From the NCBI GenBank assembly GCA_030704615.1, contig CM060732.1, forward strand, positions 37,989,053 to 38,049,052: DNA of 60,000 nt, written 5' to 3'. The notes under the pieces were generated by a model that saw only the letters and a list, made by a program, of their open reading frames with translations, ran no database searches and was not told where the DNA came from. Both the position numbers and the translations under genes were made by a program. Origin of the DNA: Takakia lepidozioides. Taxonomy: Eukaryota > Streptophyta > Takakiopsida > Takakiales > Takakiaceae. This document shows positions 9,973-18,924 of the stretch, piece by piece (the first letter of the stretch is position 1; each line of letters opens with the position of its first letter).

Positions 9973-10722
9973 ATGGCTGGGGGAAATGAGGATGTAATTG
10001 AAGGGCAGGTCTCTTCTCTTAGCCTGTGCACACAAGGGGACAGGATCTATGTTTCCCAAGGAACTCAGACTGATTTGAGTGGAGAACAGTTGGACGAGTT
10101 GATTGCATACTGGGAGTCAGGCATTAGCAGTAGACAACAGACTGCTGTAGTTGGCATTGAGGGCCTCAATATCGCCTTGGACAGTCAGAACTCTGTTGGA
10201 GCCAGCAGTTCTGCAGCTGTAGGTGAAATACCAAAGTGGGTGAAAGCTAGGCTTGGAACACAGCCAAAGACAGCACCGGGGACCAAGGTGTTCAGCCACA
10301 AGGCCGTGGTGTACTGGAGCAGAGGAGCAGGAGCTGCACAAGTTTGTGCAATTAGACAGTGTTGCAGTCGGACACGCGCTGCACAAGGCAACCACGAGCG
10401 GGGGTTCATTAGCGAGGACAAGTTTGTTCTGTTTGAAGGCGATGCAGTCATTCGCAATGAAGACACCCGCAACCGTCTCAAAGCTTTCGAGTTGAGAGAC
10501 TATCAGACCCTACCTTTGTTTTCTTTAGTGTTCAGTGAGCGGGAGATAGCAGAGTGTTGCTTTGTCTCTACCTGGCAGAAAGAGGAGGAGGGTTGGTTAG
10601 AGCGAGCTACTGTAGCTTGGGACAAGGTTAGTGGCAGGTTTCTGGACATAGATATACCTCCTACACCTTACCATCAAGCAGAGCGAGGTACTTTGAGAGA
10701 AGTCTGGAAGTTGATAGCATAG
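9973..10722 (+). CDS. unidentified ORF upstream of gag in the methyltransferase element
   Basis: A frame is open from at least 9886 to a TAG at 10722. The first ATG is at 9973, giving about 249 residues. The N-terminus before that Met is Cys-rich (CGCTPC). The C-terminal half looks like a folded domain, with acidic and aromatic stretches such as DKFVLFEGDAVIRNED and FLDIDIPPTPYHQAE. No zinc knuckle, protease or nucleic-acid motif is evident, and I do not recognise it. It is co-oriented with gag, ending about 500 bp before the gag frame opens, so it could be an extra element-encoded protein or a 5' exon joined to gag by splicing. There is no ATG early in the gag frame, which makes splicing worth considering. 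Confidence 0.5.
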   Translation: MAGGNEDVIEGQVSSLSLCTQGDRIYVSQGTQTDLSGEQLDELIAYWESGISSRQQTAVVGIEGLNIALDSQNSVGASSSAAVGEIPKWVKARLGTQPKTAPGTKVFSHKAVVYWSRGAGAAQVCAIRQCCSRTRAAQGNHERGFISEDKFVLFEGDAVIRNEDTRNRLKAFELRDYQTLPLFSLVFSEREIAECCFVSTWQKEEEGWLERATVAWDKVSGRFLDIDIPPTPYHQAERGTLREVWKLIA

Positions 10723-11241
10723 ATCAGGATTAGATCTTGCTTGGGCGGGCTTCTATTCTTCCCCTCCATCTATGTACTATTTTCATTACCTTGTACTTGT
10801 AGTTGCCAAAGCCTCTCTTGGTGGAGGCCAGTCAGTCCGGGGTTTTGGGCTGGGATATTCTGCAGGATCAACATTGCAGCTGGATTTTGGTGTGGGGGTG
10901 TTGATGTTTTGATTTCTTGTGTTTGGATCCCCCCCAACACCTGCATGCTTGATTGTGCGCCATGTTGGTTTTGTGTGGGCGCTTGCTTTCATAGGGATTA
11001 GGCCGGATTTGATCACCGGTCAATCCTAGAGTATGCTGTCGGTGGTGAGGCTGGAGTGATGACCAGCAAGACCACCAGTGTTTCTTCTATGGTGAGGCTG
11101 GGTTGATGACCAGCCAACCATAGGAGTTCTTGCGGTGGATGCAGGTGCAGGTGCCCTGAGCCACTGGGATATGACCCTTAGACTGCAACAGGTGCCCACC
11201 CGTGTCACTATTAGATTAGTACTAGAGCCTTATAGTGTCAC

Positions 11242-13167
11242 GTGGAGGAGGTGCACATTGTGAGTGTCATTACGGAGTTACCCAAGGGTTTTGAGGGGAG
11301 TACGGCTACAGGCAGTAACAGTGAGAGTGGGTTCACAAGACGAGGTATTCGGTTCAGACCACCTTCACCGCCACCCTCAATTACTGTAGAGTCAGACACA
11401 GGCTCGGAGGCTTCATCAACAGGTGTGCACTTTCATTCGCCATTGTTGTGGGACGACATGGAGGAGATGTATGGAGCTACCAAGGGGCCTCGTAGGTACT
11501 CTGGAGCTGTGGGCACAATCGAGTTGGATGACTTTATCCAGGAGTTCGACAGCTGGTGTGATTTGCAGCAGATGCGCAATCCACATCTATTCACCCCATT
11601 CATGGCGTGGAAGGGACTGTTCCAACATTTGGAAGGCCCGCCTATGGACGATTACCACGAGTTCAGGCGAGGACATGAAGCAGAGATTGAGGAGTGGAGG
11701 ATGTATTGGTCACCTGACTACATCTCCATTACTCGAGGCATGACGCGACCAGTAGCTGCATCAGTACCAATAGCTCCCACTGCCAGCACTAGTAGTGGAG
11801 CAGGTAGTGCTGGTACTTCTGCAGGTGGTACCAGTTCAGAAGGTGCTACTACTCCTCCTGCCACAGCTACAACACATGTGCCTAGATTCAACCCGGTGGT
11901 GGAGTTCTTCCAGGAGTTGCGGAGGAACTACCAAGGTGTACGGACAGAGAAGCTGCGAAGTTTGCAAGACTTCCAGCGCAAACCCAGTGAGAGCCTGCGA
12001 GAGGCGTACACTCGTATGAGGCGCTTGATAAGTGTGACCCAAGGGGTTACTGAAGCTCAGGCAATCCAGTTTTGGTATGGAATTCTGGACAAGGAGCTCA
12101 AGAGAAGGGTGCGAGATGCAACCCTGTTACAAGCAGCCCAACCCACATTAGCAGATGTGTTTCTGCTGGCTGAGCGGATTGAGCTCAACATGGTGGAGGA
12201 ACGAGTTGTTACAATTGGATTTGGCAAGGACATGCCTGTACGGGGCACAGCTGTCAGCCCACAAGCACAAGGGACTGCCCAACAGCGTGGTCAGGGCGGC
12301 AAGGTTGCCCAGCCCAAGTTCCATGGAGCTTACAGGGGGCCTCAGGTGCAAAGGCCCGTGGCATCTTTTGCAGGCCAACAGCAACCAGGGGTGATATGTT
12401 GGACATGTGGAGGACCCCATGTCAAGAGAGATTGCCCAGAGAGTGGCAGAAGGCCGGCACAAGCACCGCCTGCACAGTTGCAGTGTGGGCATTGTGGCAA
12501 GTATGGGCATGGAGATGCCCAATGTTATGACTTGCATCCTGAGTTGCGCCCAGGCCAGTTCCAAGGGAACAATGGTGGCCGGGGGCGAGGTGGACCAGCC
12601 CAAAGAGGACGAGGTGGTCGGGCACGAGGTGCAGGCCAAGGGCAAGCTCCACATGGCCAAGGACGCGGAGGTCAGGGTGTTGACCAAGGCATGGCCAATC
12701 GGCTTCAGCAGCTAGAGCAGAGGCTCGCTGCCATGGCTATAGCTCAGGCGGTACCGGCTCCCAGGCGGGATGGTCCACCTCCTGCTCCTGAGGGAGGAGA
12801 TATGGGAGGCATGGGATTCATGTGCGGAGCAGCACTACCACTAGAGCAAGTGGAGTCTGCTGCAGCCGTGACTCGAGGAGCAGCACGAGTTCCTGAGCCA
12901 CGAGGTGCAGAGGTGGAGTTGGATCCACAACGTGGGGAGGCAAGCCGTCAGGCGAGGCTGCCTCAGTCATTCACCTTGGCGGAGACAGTGTCAACGCCAT
13001 CCATGGCACCTAGTTCTCGCCCGACTGTTACCGAGGCGGAGGTTACTATGCCATTGGGAAGAGCTACCCGTGCAGCACTGACACCTACTACCAAGCTAGT
13101 GCAGCCGGTGTGTTATTGGGAGCAGCCACCTCTGTGTGTCAAGCCCCATTGTTCTCGGCAACCATGA
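11242..13167 (+). CDS. gag: Gag polyprotein of methyltransferase-gypsy element
   Basis: The frame opens after a TAG at 11233 and runs to TGA at 13165-13167. The first in-frame ATG is only at 11458, so the true start is uncertain (non-AUG start, splicing, or 11458). The middle holds a retrotransposon Gag capsid-like region with LQDFQRKPSESLREAYTRMR followed by QFWYGILDKELKRRV. Two zinc knuckles follow: CWTCGGPHVKRDC, which is one residue short of the canonical spacing, and CGHCGKYGHGDAQC, canonical CX2CX4HX4C. Next come an Arg/Gly-rich nucleic-acid-binding segment and a short coiled coil (LQQLEQRLAAMAIA). Its role would be packaging of the element RNA into cytoplasmic particles. It overlaps the next ORF by the four bases ATGA. 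Confidence 0.85.
   Translation: MEEVHIVSVITELPKGFEGSTATGSNSESGFTRRGIRFRPPSPPPSITVESDTGSEASSTGVHFHSPLLWDDMEEMYGATKGPRRYSGAVGTIELDDFIQEFDSWCDLQQMRNPHLFTPFMAWKGLFQHLEGPPMDDYHEFRRGHEAEIEEWRMYWSPDYISITRGMTRPVAASVPIAPTASTSSGAGSAGTSAGGTSSEGATTPPATATTHVPRFNPVVEFFQELRRNYQGVRTEKLRSLQDFQRKPSESLREAYTRMRRLISVTQGVTEAQAIQFWYGILDKELKRRVRDATLLQAAQPTLADVFLLAERIELNMVEERVVTIGFGKDMPVRGTAVSPQAQGTAQQRGQGGKVAQPKFHGAYRGPQVQRPVASFAGQQQPGVICWTCGGPHVKRDCPESGRRPAQAPPAQLQCGHCGKYGHGDAQCYDLHPELRPGQFQGNNGGRGRGGPAQRGRGGRARGAGQGQAPHGQGRGGQGVDQGMANRLQQLEQRLAAMAIAQAVPAPRRDGPPPAPEGGDMGGMGFMCGAALPLEQVESAAAVTRGAARVPEPRGAEVELDPQRGEASRQARLPQSFTLAETVSTPSMAPSSRPTVTEAEVTMPLGRATRAALTPTTKLVQPVCYWEQPPLCVKPHCSRQP
13164..13167 (+). promoter_or_regulatory. 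ATGA stop-start overlap between gag and protease-methyltransferase ORF
   Basis: The gag stop TGA (13165-13167) overlaps the first ATG of the next frame (13164-13166) within ACCATGA, a favourable initiation context. The downstream frame is open for at least 54 bases before this ATG, back to about 13110 and beyond, without another ATG. Termination-reinitiation or -1 frameshifting could each express the downstream ORF; the sequence does not decide between them. Confidence 0.55.
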
Positions 13168-15443
13168 TTGCGACGCCGGGAGTGAGACCAGCTGCAGTGT
13201 TCAGACTAGCAGCAACACTCTGCGAGAGTGGAGAGGTCACTTCATCTTCTGCGGAGTTAGTGGAAGGTGTAGTGGCAGAGGGATCCTCGGATTTGAGGGT
13301 CAAGACTGCCACGGCAGCGCCCTGGCAAGCTGCAGCTGCCAGATTGACGGAGCTGCCAGCTAGGCCAGCCATTGAGCGCGCCATGGTGACACCTGGAGTT
13401 GTCTTGTTAGACAACCAGGGAGGCATTTTCACTTTGAGTGGACCGGCAGGCAAGAAGTACCGGCCACTGCGGGTCTTGTTGGACTCAGGAGCTCAGCCAC
13501 TGATGTTGGGCAGAGCTGCTATTGCAGGTTTGGGCCTCATGGAGGCGGATATGGAGCCTTGTCCTTTCCAGATACAGACATCTCTGGGAGGATCAGAGCA
13601 GGCTCGCGGCATGACACGGCATCAGTTGGCTATTAGACTGCAGCCGGATCATCCTGTAGATGGCTCAGTGATGCGAGCCAAGGCCATTGTGACAGACGCG
13701 GTCTCTTACGATGTCCTCGTTGGTGGGGCAGTGTTATACCCCATGGGCTTCACCCTGGATTTCTGGGAGGAGTCAGCATCCTACAGGCCTGGATGGCAGT
13801 CAGGGGATGGTCGCCGTGCACAGCTCCCTGTGACATTCATTGGGGGTATTGCAGCTGCTCAGCGGGGCAAGATGCCAACACTAGCCGCCTTCACAGCTGC
13901 AGTTAGTTGGCCTGGAGAGTTGCTGGAAGGCAATGCCCATGCAGAGGATGTGCCACCTCCAGCAGAGCAGGATGACATGCATGGTACGGCGGAATTGCCT
14001 GCCATGGTTGCTCACACTCCGTTGTGGGGTACGAACAAGGATTTGCAGCAAGCTGCTGATGGACGGGTGCAACAAGCTTGGGTAGAAGCTTTTGTACCGT
14101 CAGGAGAGGAGGAGAGTGCGGTGATTGCACCAGGGCCACCTCAGTTGTCGCCATTGGACACCACACCTCTTGTGTGGCAGCGGCCGGATGAAGGCATTTG
14201 CCTTCTGGACTTGTTTGGCGGGATCAGCACCGGATTGGCTGCTGTGCTACAGGCAGGTGTGCGGGTAAGGCGTTACCTGTATGTGGAGAGGGATGAGACT
14301 GCACGACGCGTCTCACTGCGCCATGTGGCTCAGATGGTGCAGCAGCACCCTGAGTTGTTGCAGGTGTCTGCAGTTCGTGGATATCAGCAGGCCTTGCCAG
14401 CAGACATTTCGTTGCTGGGGGCGCAGGATTTGGAGCGGGTTGGCTCCATTGATCTGGTAGTGGCAGGTTGGCCCTGCCAAGGGCATTCATCAGCCGGGCA
14501 TGGCAATGGATTGCGAGACTCGAGGACGGGTCTGTTTTGGGAGATGGTGCGGATTTTGCGCCACTTGCAGCTTCATCAGGCTGTATCTCCGGCATACATC
14601 TTGGAGAATGTGCCACTGATGGGTGATTCTCGGGCCAGGGTGATGGCCAGTGTGCATCAAGTCCGGTCGTGGCTTGGGTCAGCAGTATTGCTGGATGCAG
14701 CTGCAGTGGGGTCACGGGCTCATCGTCCACGACTATGGTGGACTAACTTGATGCCACCCGCACTGCTCAAGCGTGCATTTGATGGGGTGCAGCGGCCAGC
14801 ACACCTCACCGTGGATGGCATTTTGGACACAGGAAGGCAGTCTCAACGTGTGAGACACGATGACCGTTCGCCTTTGGCAGTGGTCAACAGAGTGGGTCAA
14901 CCACGAGCAGCATTACCTACACTGCTCAGCTTCCCAGGATCCCATGCTTTTCGGGATGGTGGACCTGGCCTCCTGTGGGATGCTCAGTTGCAGCAGTTAG
15001 TGGAGCCTAATGCCGACGAGCGAGAGCGGGCTATGGGGTTTTCCACTGGGACCACGGCGGTGCCTTCCCTTTCTGACGCATCACGTCGTCAGGTGTTGGG
15101 GCAAGCAATGGATCTCAATTGCTTGACCTGGATTGTCAGCTTGGCTATGGCTGAGCAACGTAGAGTGCGGAGTGCACTTCCCTTGATGGTCTCTCTGCCT
15201 ACCGAGACGGTACAGGCAGCGAGTGGGGGCGAGCCGGTGAGGACCACGAGGTGTAGACATCCATGGCACATGTGGGAGGTGCTCGAGGTTCAGAGGGAGT
15301 TGGCAGCGAAGGCAGCTGTGATGGATGAGGTTGGGGATTCTTCTCGGGATGAGGAGGTTCTCAATGATGAGATGATGGGGCAGGATGAGGCCTTGTCATT
15401 GACTGAGCAGGAAGGGGGTACTGCTCAAGAGGTTGCAGCATAG
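13164..15443 (+). CDS. retropepsin plus DNMT3-like C5 cytosine methyltransferase
   Basis: This is 759 codons from the overlapping ATG to a TAG. Residues of about 75-220 form an aspartic protease, with VLLDSGAQPLMLG as active site and YDVLVGGAVLYPMG as the C-terminal strand. Residues of about 343-665 form a C5-methyltransferase. The motifs are LLDLFGGISTGL (SAM-binding motif I), YVERDE (II), GWPCQGHSSAG (IV, with catalytic Cys codon 14475-14477), ILENVP (VI), RAHRPRLWW (VIII), and ERERAMGF followed by RRQVLGQAMDLN (IX/X). The order and the short target-recognition region resemble DNMT3/DRM-type de novo enzymes more than CMT or DNMT1. All key catalytic residues are present. The acidic C-terminal tail leads to the amber stop. 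I infer methylation of element or host DNA in particles or the nucleus; target specificity cannot be read. Confidence 0.9.
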   Translation: MIATPGVRPAAVFRLAATLCESGEVTSSSAELVEGVVAEGSSDLRVKTATAAPWQAAAARLTELPARPAIERAMVTPGVVLLDNQGGIFTLSGPAGKKYRPLRVLLDSGAQPLMLGRAAIAGLGLMEADMEPCPFQIQTSLGGSEQARGMTRHQLAIRLQPDHPVDGSVMRAKAIVTDAVSYDVLVGGAVLYPMGFTLDFWEESASYRPGWQSGDGRRAQLPVTFIGGIAAAQRGKMPTLAAFTAAVSWPGELLEGNAHAEDVPPPAEQDDMHGTAELPAMVAHTPLWGTNKDLQQAADGRVQQAWVEAFVPSGEEESAVIAPGPPQLSPLDTTPLVWQRPDEGICLLDLFGGISTGLAAVLQAGVRVRRYLYVERDETARRVSLRHVAQMVQQHPELLQVSAVRGYQQALPADISLLGAQDLERVGSIDLVVAGWPCQGHSSAGHGNGLRDSRTGLFWEMVRILRHLQLHQAVSPAYILENVPLMGDSRARVMASVHQVRSWLGSAVLLDAAAVGSRAHRPRLWWTNLMPPALLKRAFDGVQRPAHLTVDGILDTGRQSQRVRHDDRSPLAVVNRVGQPRAALPTLLSFPGSHAFRDGGPGLLWDAQLQQLVEPNADERERAMGFSTGTTAVPSLSDASRRQVLGQAMDLNCLTWIVSLAMAEQRRVRSALPLMVSLPTETVQAASGGEPVRTTRCRHPWHMWEVLEVQRELAAKAAVMDEVGDSSRDEEVLNDEMMGQDEALSLTEQEGGTAQEVAA

Positions 15444-15449
15444 CAACCA
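15441..15449 (+). promoter_or_regulatory. UAG CAA CCA: candidate programmed stop-codon readthrough
   Basis: The stop of the methyltransferase ORF is TAG (15441-15443), followed by CAACCA. This fits the CARYYA hexamer that promotes UAG readthrough in tobamoviruses. The same frame stays open after the stop for 1044 codons through RT, RNase H, integrase and PHD, with no ATG until inside the RT domain (about 15696). Readthrough is therefore the simplest way to make the polymerase, as a methyltransferase-polymerase fusion. Initiation by leaky or internal entry is the alternative. Confidence 0.75.
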
Positions 15450-18400
15450 CGGGACGCGTCCTCTACCTCTAAGCCCACTGGACTTAAGGTTGCAGTTACG
15501 GAGGACAATTGGGAGCCTGATATTGGACCCATTGTCACCGGAGGAGAGAGACGACGTATACGGCGGTTCCTGAGGGCTTACAGGAATTGCTTTGCCTTCA
15601 GTTTGAAGGACTTGGGAGCACTGAAGGGTCAAGAGATCCGTATTGAGTTGGCCACTGACACGCCAATCTTTCGGAGACCCTATAGATACAGTGACATGGA
15701 GAGGTCTTTGATTCAGATGAGGACTCAAGATCTCTGGGAGGCAGGTTTGGTGGAGCTCTCTGGTGGAGAGTATGCTTCAGCCACAGTGATGCCAGCTAAG
15801 AAGGATGTCTATGGCAATTGGACGGAGAGACGTATGTGCGGTGATTACCGGCCTGTAAATCGTCAGACCAAGTCCGATAGGTATGCCATGCCAACACCAG
15901 AGGAGATCTTTGATGCCATTGGGCATTCCAAGGTCTTTAGCACGTTGGATTTACGATCCGGATATCACCAGTTGCCGATCAAGGAGGCGGATAAGCAAAA
16001 GACGGCATTCTGGGGGATCAATGAGCACGGGAAGGATTGCCTATACCAGTGGCGGTTCTTACCATTTGGGCTTAAAAACGCTCCCGCTGAGTTTCAAAGA
16101 GTCATGGACAGGATTCTAGCAGGGGTGGAGTTTGCTCGGTGCTACATAGATGACATCATCATCTTTAGTGCTACGGTGGAGGAGCATGAGAGACACCTTC
16201 AGGGGGTATTTGAGCGCTTGAGGACGCACGGATTGAAGTTACATCCGGGCAAGTGCAAGTTTTTCCACAACCAGATTGAGTATCTGGGTCACATGATATA
16301 TCCTGGAGGATTGGGGGTACAGCAGACTAAGGTAGAGTCCATTGCACAGGTTCCACGCCCCACGGATGTGAGCCGAGTTCGAGCTTTCATGGGGTTAGCA
16401 AACTATTACAGACGGTTTGTTAAGGGATTTAGTGCCATTGCAAAGGCTCTAACCAAGCTGACCAAGGTGGACCAGGAGTGGCAGTGGGAAGATGAGCAAG
16501 AACAAGCTTTTCAAGAGCTCAAGGCGAGGTTGACCTCGGCGCCCATCTTGAGACGACCTATCAGGGGGCGTCCTTTTCAGCTGCATACAGATTGGAGCAT
16601 GCTGGGGCTTGGAGCGGTGCTCACACAGGTGGATGATGAGGGAAGAGAGTTCGTAGTGGCTTATGCTAGCCGCTCGAACAATGCTGCAGAGTCTAAGTAT
16701 AGCTCATATGAGGGAGAATGCTTAGCTGCAGTGTGGGCCGTGGCACACTTCAGGTGCTATTTATACGGCAATCTCTTCACCCTTGTCACGGATCACCAAC
16801 CACTCAAGTGGTTGATGGAGTCAGACAAGCTTACGGGGAAGCTTGCACGGTGGGCACTCATCCTTCAAGAGTATGACTTTCAGGTGGTGCATCGACCGGG
16901 TTTGGTCAATCGAAATGCAGATGGGTTGAGTCGCAATCCATGCACGAGCCAGCAGGATGACACTGGAGCTCGGTGGCATGGTGAGACGGACGAGGAGATG
17001 GTGCCCGGATGGCATGCATCTGCATTTCTGTGTATCTTGGCAGCGGAAGGCCAGGTTGGACCTACAACAGGGATGACTGTAGATCAAGTGTCTGAGGACC
17101 CTGAGGCCAGCAATGAGCAGGGTGGCGCCAAAGATATACATGAGGATTCAGTTGTGTTGGACTACCTCCGCAGTGGAGACACGGCAGCCACTATGACTGC
17201 CAAGGAGAGGGATCGGATCCTACAACGAGCCAAGAGGTTCAGGTGGGAGGGGACACACCTGCTCCGAGTGTGGGAGGATGGTCGAGTGAGGATTGTGCCT
17301 CACCCAACACAGCGGGCACGGTTAGTGCGGCATGCCCATGAGGAGTTGGGGCATTTTGGGGTGCGACGCACTCATAGTCTACTGCAGGGGCAGTATTGGT
17401 GGCGTGGTATGCACACAGAGGTACAACACTTTGTGGCTAGGTGCATGGTGTGTGACAGGGTGCGTGCTTCATTCAACGCCCCTACTCCACAATTGCACCC
17501 TCTTCCGATCATGGGATTGGGCTACAGGTGGAGTCTTGACTTCGCAGGGCCGTTGCCACTGACCATGCGCCACCAACAAGTACGTGTTGGTGATGGTGGA
17601 GCACTTCCCAAGTGGATTGAATTGGTTCCATTGCCTGATAAGGCTAGTGAGGGAGCTGCGTATGCATTCCTGGATTGTGTGCTTAGCCGATTCGGTGCTC
17701 CAGCTGAGGTACTCACGGACCAAGGGAGAGAGTTCTTGGGGGAGTTTCAGGCTTTGTGTGACAAGGCCTTGATAGACCACCGCACCACTTCTCGGGATCA
17801 TCCTGAAGCCGATGGCTTGGCAGAGAGAGTTGTTCAGACAGTAAAGAGGGGTTTGCGCAAGTATGGCTTGCAGAAGGGACACCTAGGAGATTGGGACCTT
17901 CAGTTACCCTGGTTAGCCATGGGCTACAGGTTCAGCAAGCAAGCATCACTTGCCTCCTTCTCACCATACTTTCTTCTCTTTGGCCGAGAGCCGGATTTGC
18001 CTACATCCATTCGCAGAGAAGCTGCTACAGTTCTTAACCTTGACGATCCGGACGTGTGGGCACGTGCATGTGAGCAGCGTGCAGAGTTGTTCAAGAGAGT
18101 CATGCCTATGGCTTTCGAGAACCTTGCCATTGCACAACACCGTGATACGTTGAGGTATGCTACCATACGTGGTGGGGGCTATCGTCCTGGGGTTCGGAGA
18201 TTCAACCCTGGTGACTATGTCTATCTGCAGCAGACTGCTCCTACGACCCTGGATGTGACTGCAGGACGTGTTATTTTGAGGGTTCGAGAGGTCTTGCCCT
18301 CAGGCGTCTTGGTCTTGGAGGGTCGGGATGGCATCACTTGGAAGGACCATGTGCGTAATTGTGCGCCATGTCACCTTCCGAATGTCGATGGCAGGATTGA

Positions 18401-18578
18401 CCCAAACCTGGCAGTGGTATCTGCAGGTTTGAGGTGCATGTTGTGTGGGTCTGCTAAAGGGGCAGCCACCATGCTGGTATGTGATCGGTGCTCTAGAGGT
18501 TGGCATATGGGATGCTTGACTCCACCTCTTGAGATGGTTCCGGATGGGGATTGGTTATGTCCACATTGCATTGGATAG
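15444..18578 (+). CDS. pol: reverse transcriptase, RNase H, integrase and PHD finger
   Basis: The open frame continues directly from the amber codon. RT has MCGDYRPVN, LDLRSGYHQ, FGLKNAPAEF and the YIDD catalytic box (16143-16154). RNase H follows (LHTDWSMLGLGAVL, TDHQPLKWL). The integrase zinc domain is H-H-C-C (HEELGHFG, CMVCDRV), and the catalytic residues are in SLDFAGPLP, LTDQGREF and PEADGLAERV. After the integrase C-terminus a complete C4HC3 PHD finger (18435-18575) closes the protein: CMLCG, CDRCSRGWHMGC and WLCPHC. Bases 17572-17607 read in another frame match the normal integrase strand (YVLVMVEHF), so a compensated double frameshift has replaced about 12 core residues. This copy's integrase may be impaired. 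There is no chromodomain; the PHD may supply chromatin targeting. Confidence 0.9.
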   Translation, partial: QPRDASSTSKPTGLKVAVTEDNWEPDIGPIVTGGERRRIRRFLRAYRNCFAFSLKDLGALKGQEIRIELATDTPIFRRPYRYSDMERSLIQMRTQDLWEAGLVELSGGEYASATVMPAKKDVYGNWTERRMCGDYRPVNRQTKSDRYAMPTPEEIFDAIGHSKVFSTLDLRSGYHQLPIKEADKQKTAFWGINEHGKDCLYQWRFLPFGLKNAPAEFQRVMDRILAGVEFARCYIDDIIIFSATVEEHERHLQGVFERLRTHGLKLHPGKCKFFHNQIEYLGHMIYPGGLGVQQTKVESIAQVPRPTDVSRVRAFMGLANYYRRFVKGFSAIAKALTKLTKVDQEWQWEDEQEQAFQELKARLTSAPILRRPIRGRPFQLHTDWSMLGLGAVLTQVDDEGREFVVAYASRSNNAAESKYSSYEGECLAAVWAVAHFRCYLYGNLFTLVTDHQPLKWLMESDKLTGKLARWALILQEYDFQVVHRPGLVNRNADGLSRNPCTSQQDDTGARWHGETDEEMVPGWHASAFLCILAAEGQVGPTTGMTVDQVSEDPEASNEQGGAKDIHEDSVVLDYLRSGDTAATMTAKERDRILQRAKRFRWEGTHLLRVWEDGRVRIVPHPTQRARLVRHAHEELGHFGVRRTHSLLQGQYWWRGMHTEVQHFVARCMVCDRVRASFNAPTPQLHPLPIMGLGYRWSLDFAGPLPLTMRHQQVRVGDGGALPKWIELVPLPDKASEGAAYAFLDCVLSRFGAPAEVLTDQGREFLGEFQALCDKALIDHRTTSRDHPEADGLAERVVQTVKRGLRKYGLQKGHLGDWDLQLPWLAMGYRFSKQASLASFSPYFLLFGREPDLPTSIRREAATVLNLDDPDVWARACEQRAELFKRVMPMAFENLAIAQHRDTLRYATIRGGGYRPGVRRFNPGDYVYLQQTAPTTLDVTAGRVILRVREVLPSGVLVLEGRDGITWKDHVRNCAPCHLPNVDGRIDPNLAVVSAGLRCMLCGSAKGAATMLVCDRCSRGWHMGCLTPPLEMVPDGDWLCPHCIG

Positions 18579-18821
18579 TGGGAGTGGATACAACCATGGA
18601 GGCTAACAAGAAACGCAAGGCCCAGCTACTAGGAGACCTTGAACACACGAGATCTTGGCTCAAGTTCATAGATTGCAAGACGGCGACTAACGATGGGGCT
18701 ACTCTTGTACCCGGCCTCTTGGTTGATAGAGTTTGAGCACGATAAAGACAGTGATAGAGGACTTAGTACGGCTGTGGCTATTACATCTTGTAGCTATCTG
18801 GAGGTAGAGGGACCTATCCAC

Positions 18822-18835
18822 CAGCTAGGGGGGCG
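18822..18835 (+). promoter_or_regulatory. candidate polypurine tract
   Basis: CAGCTAGGGGGGCG ends directly before the first copy of the 87-bp terminal repeat and looks like a plus-strand priming tract. It lies 90 bp upstream of the 341-bp repeat rather than beside it, which is unusual. Confidence 0.45.
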
Positions 18836-18922
18836 ATTGTGCTAGACTACTTTATTGTGCATATATGTGTGGTGTGGTTTGGACAGCGATGTAGTTGTGT
18901 AGCGATATGTATGCGCACGACA
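18836..18922 (+). repeat. extra 87-bp copy of the LTR terminal segment
   Basis: This segment (ATTGTGCTAG to CGCACGACA) is repeated at 19266-19352 with one difference (T versus C). It is separated from the following 341-bp repeat by only GC. The arrangement, LTR end then two bases then LTR start, looks like the junction of two tandem LTRs with most of the first one deleted. Confidence 0.7.
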
Positions 18923-18924
18923 GC

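Noticed and set aside
13110-13163. Methyltransferase ORF starting at the first codon of the overlap (GTG at 13110)
   Set aside because: GTG is not a usual eukaryotic start. The first ATG of the frame is at 13164.
15603-15605. Polymerase ORF starting at TTG
   Set aside because: The frame is open from the amber codon itself, conserved pre-RT sequence lies upstream of this point, and TTG is not an expected start.
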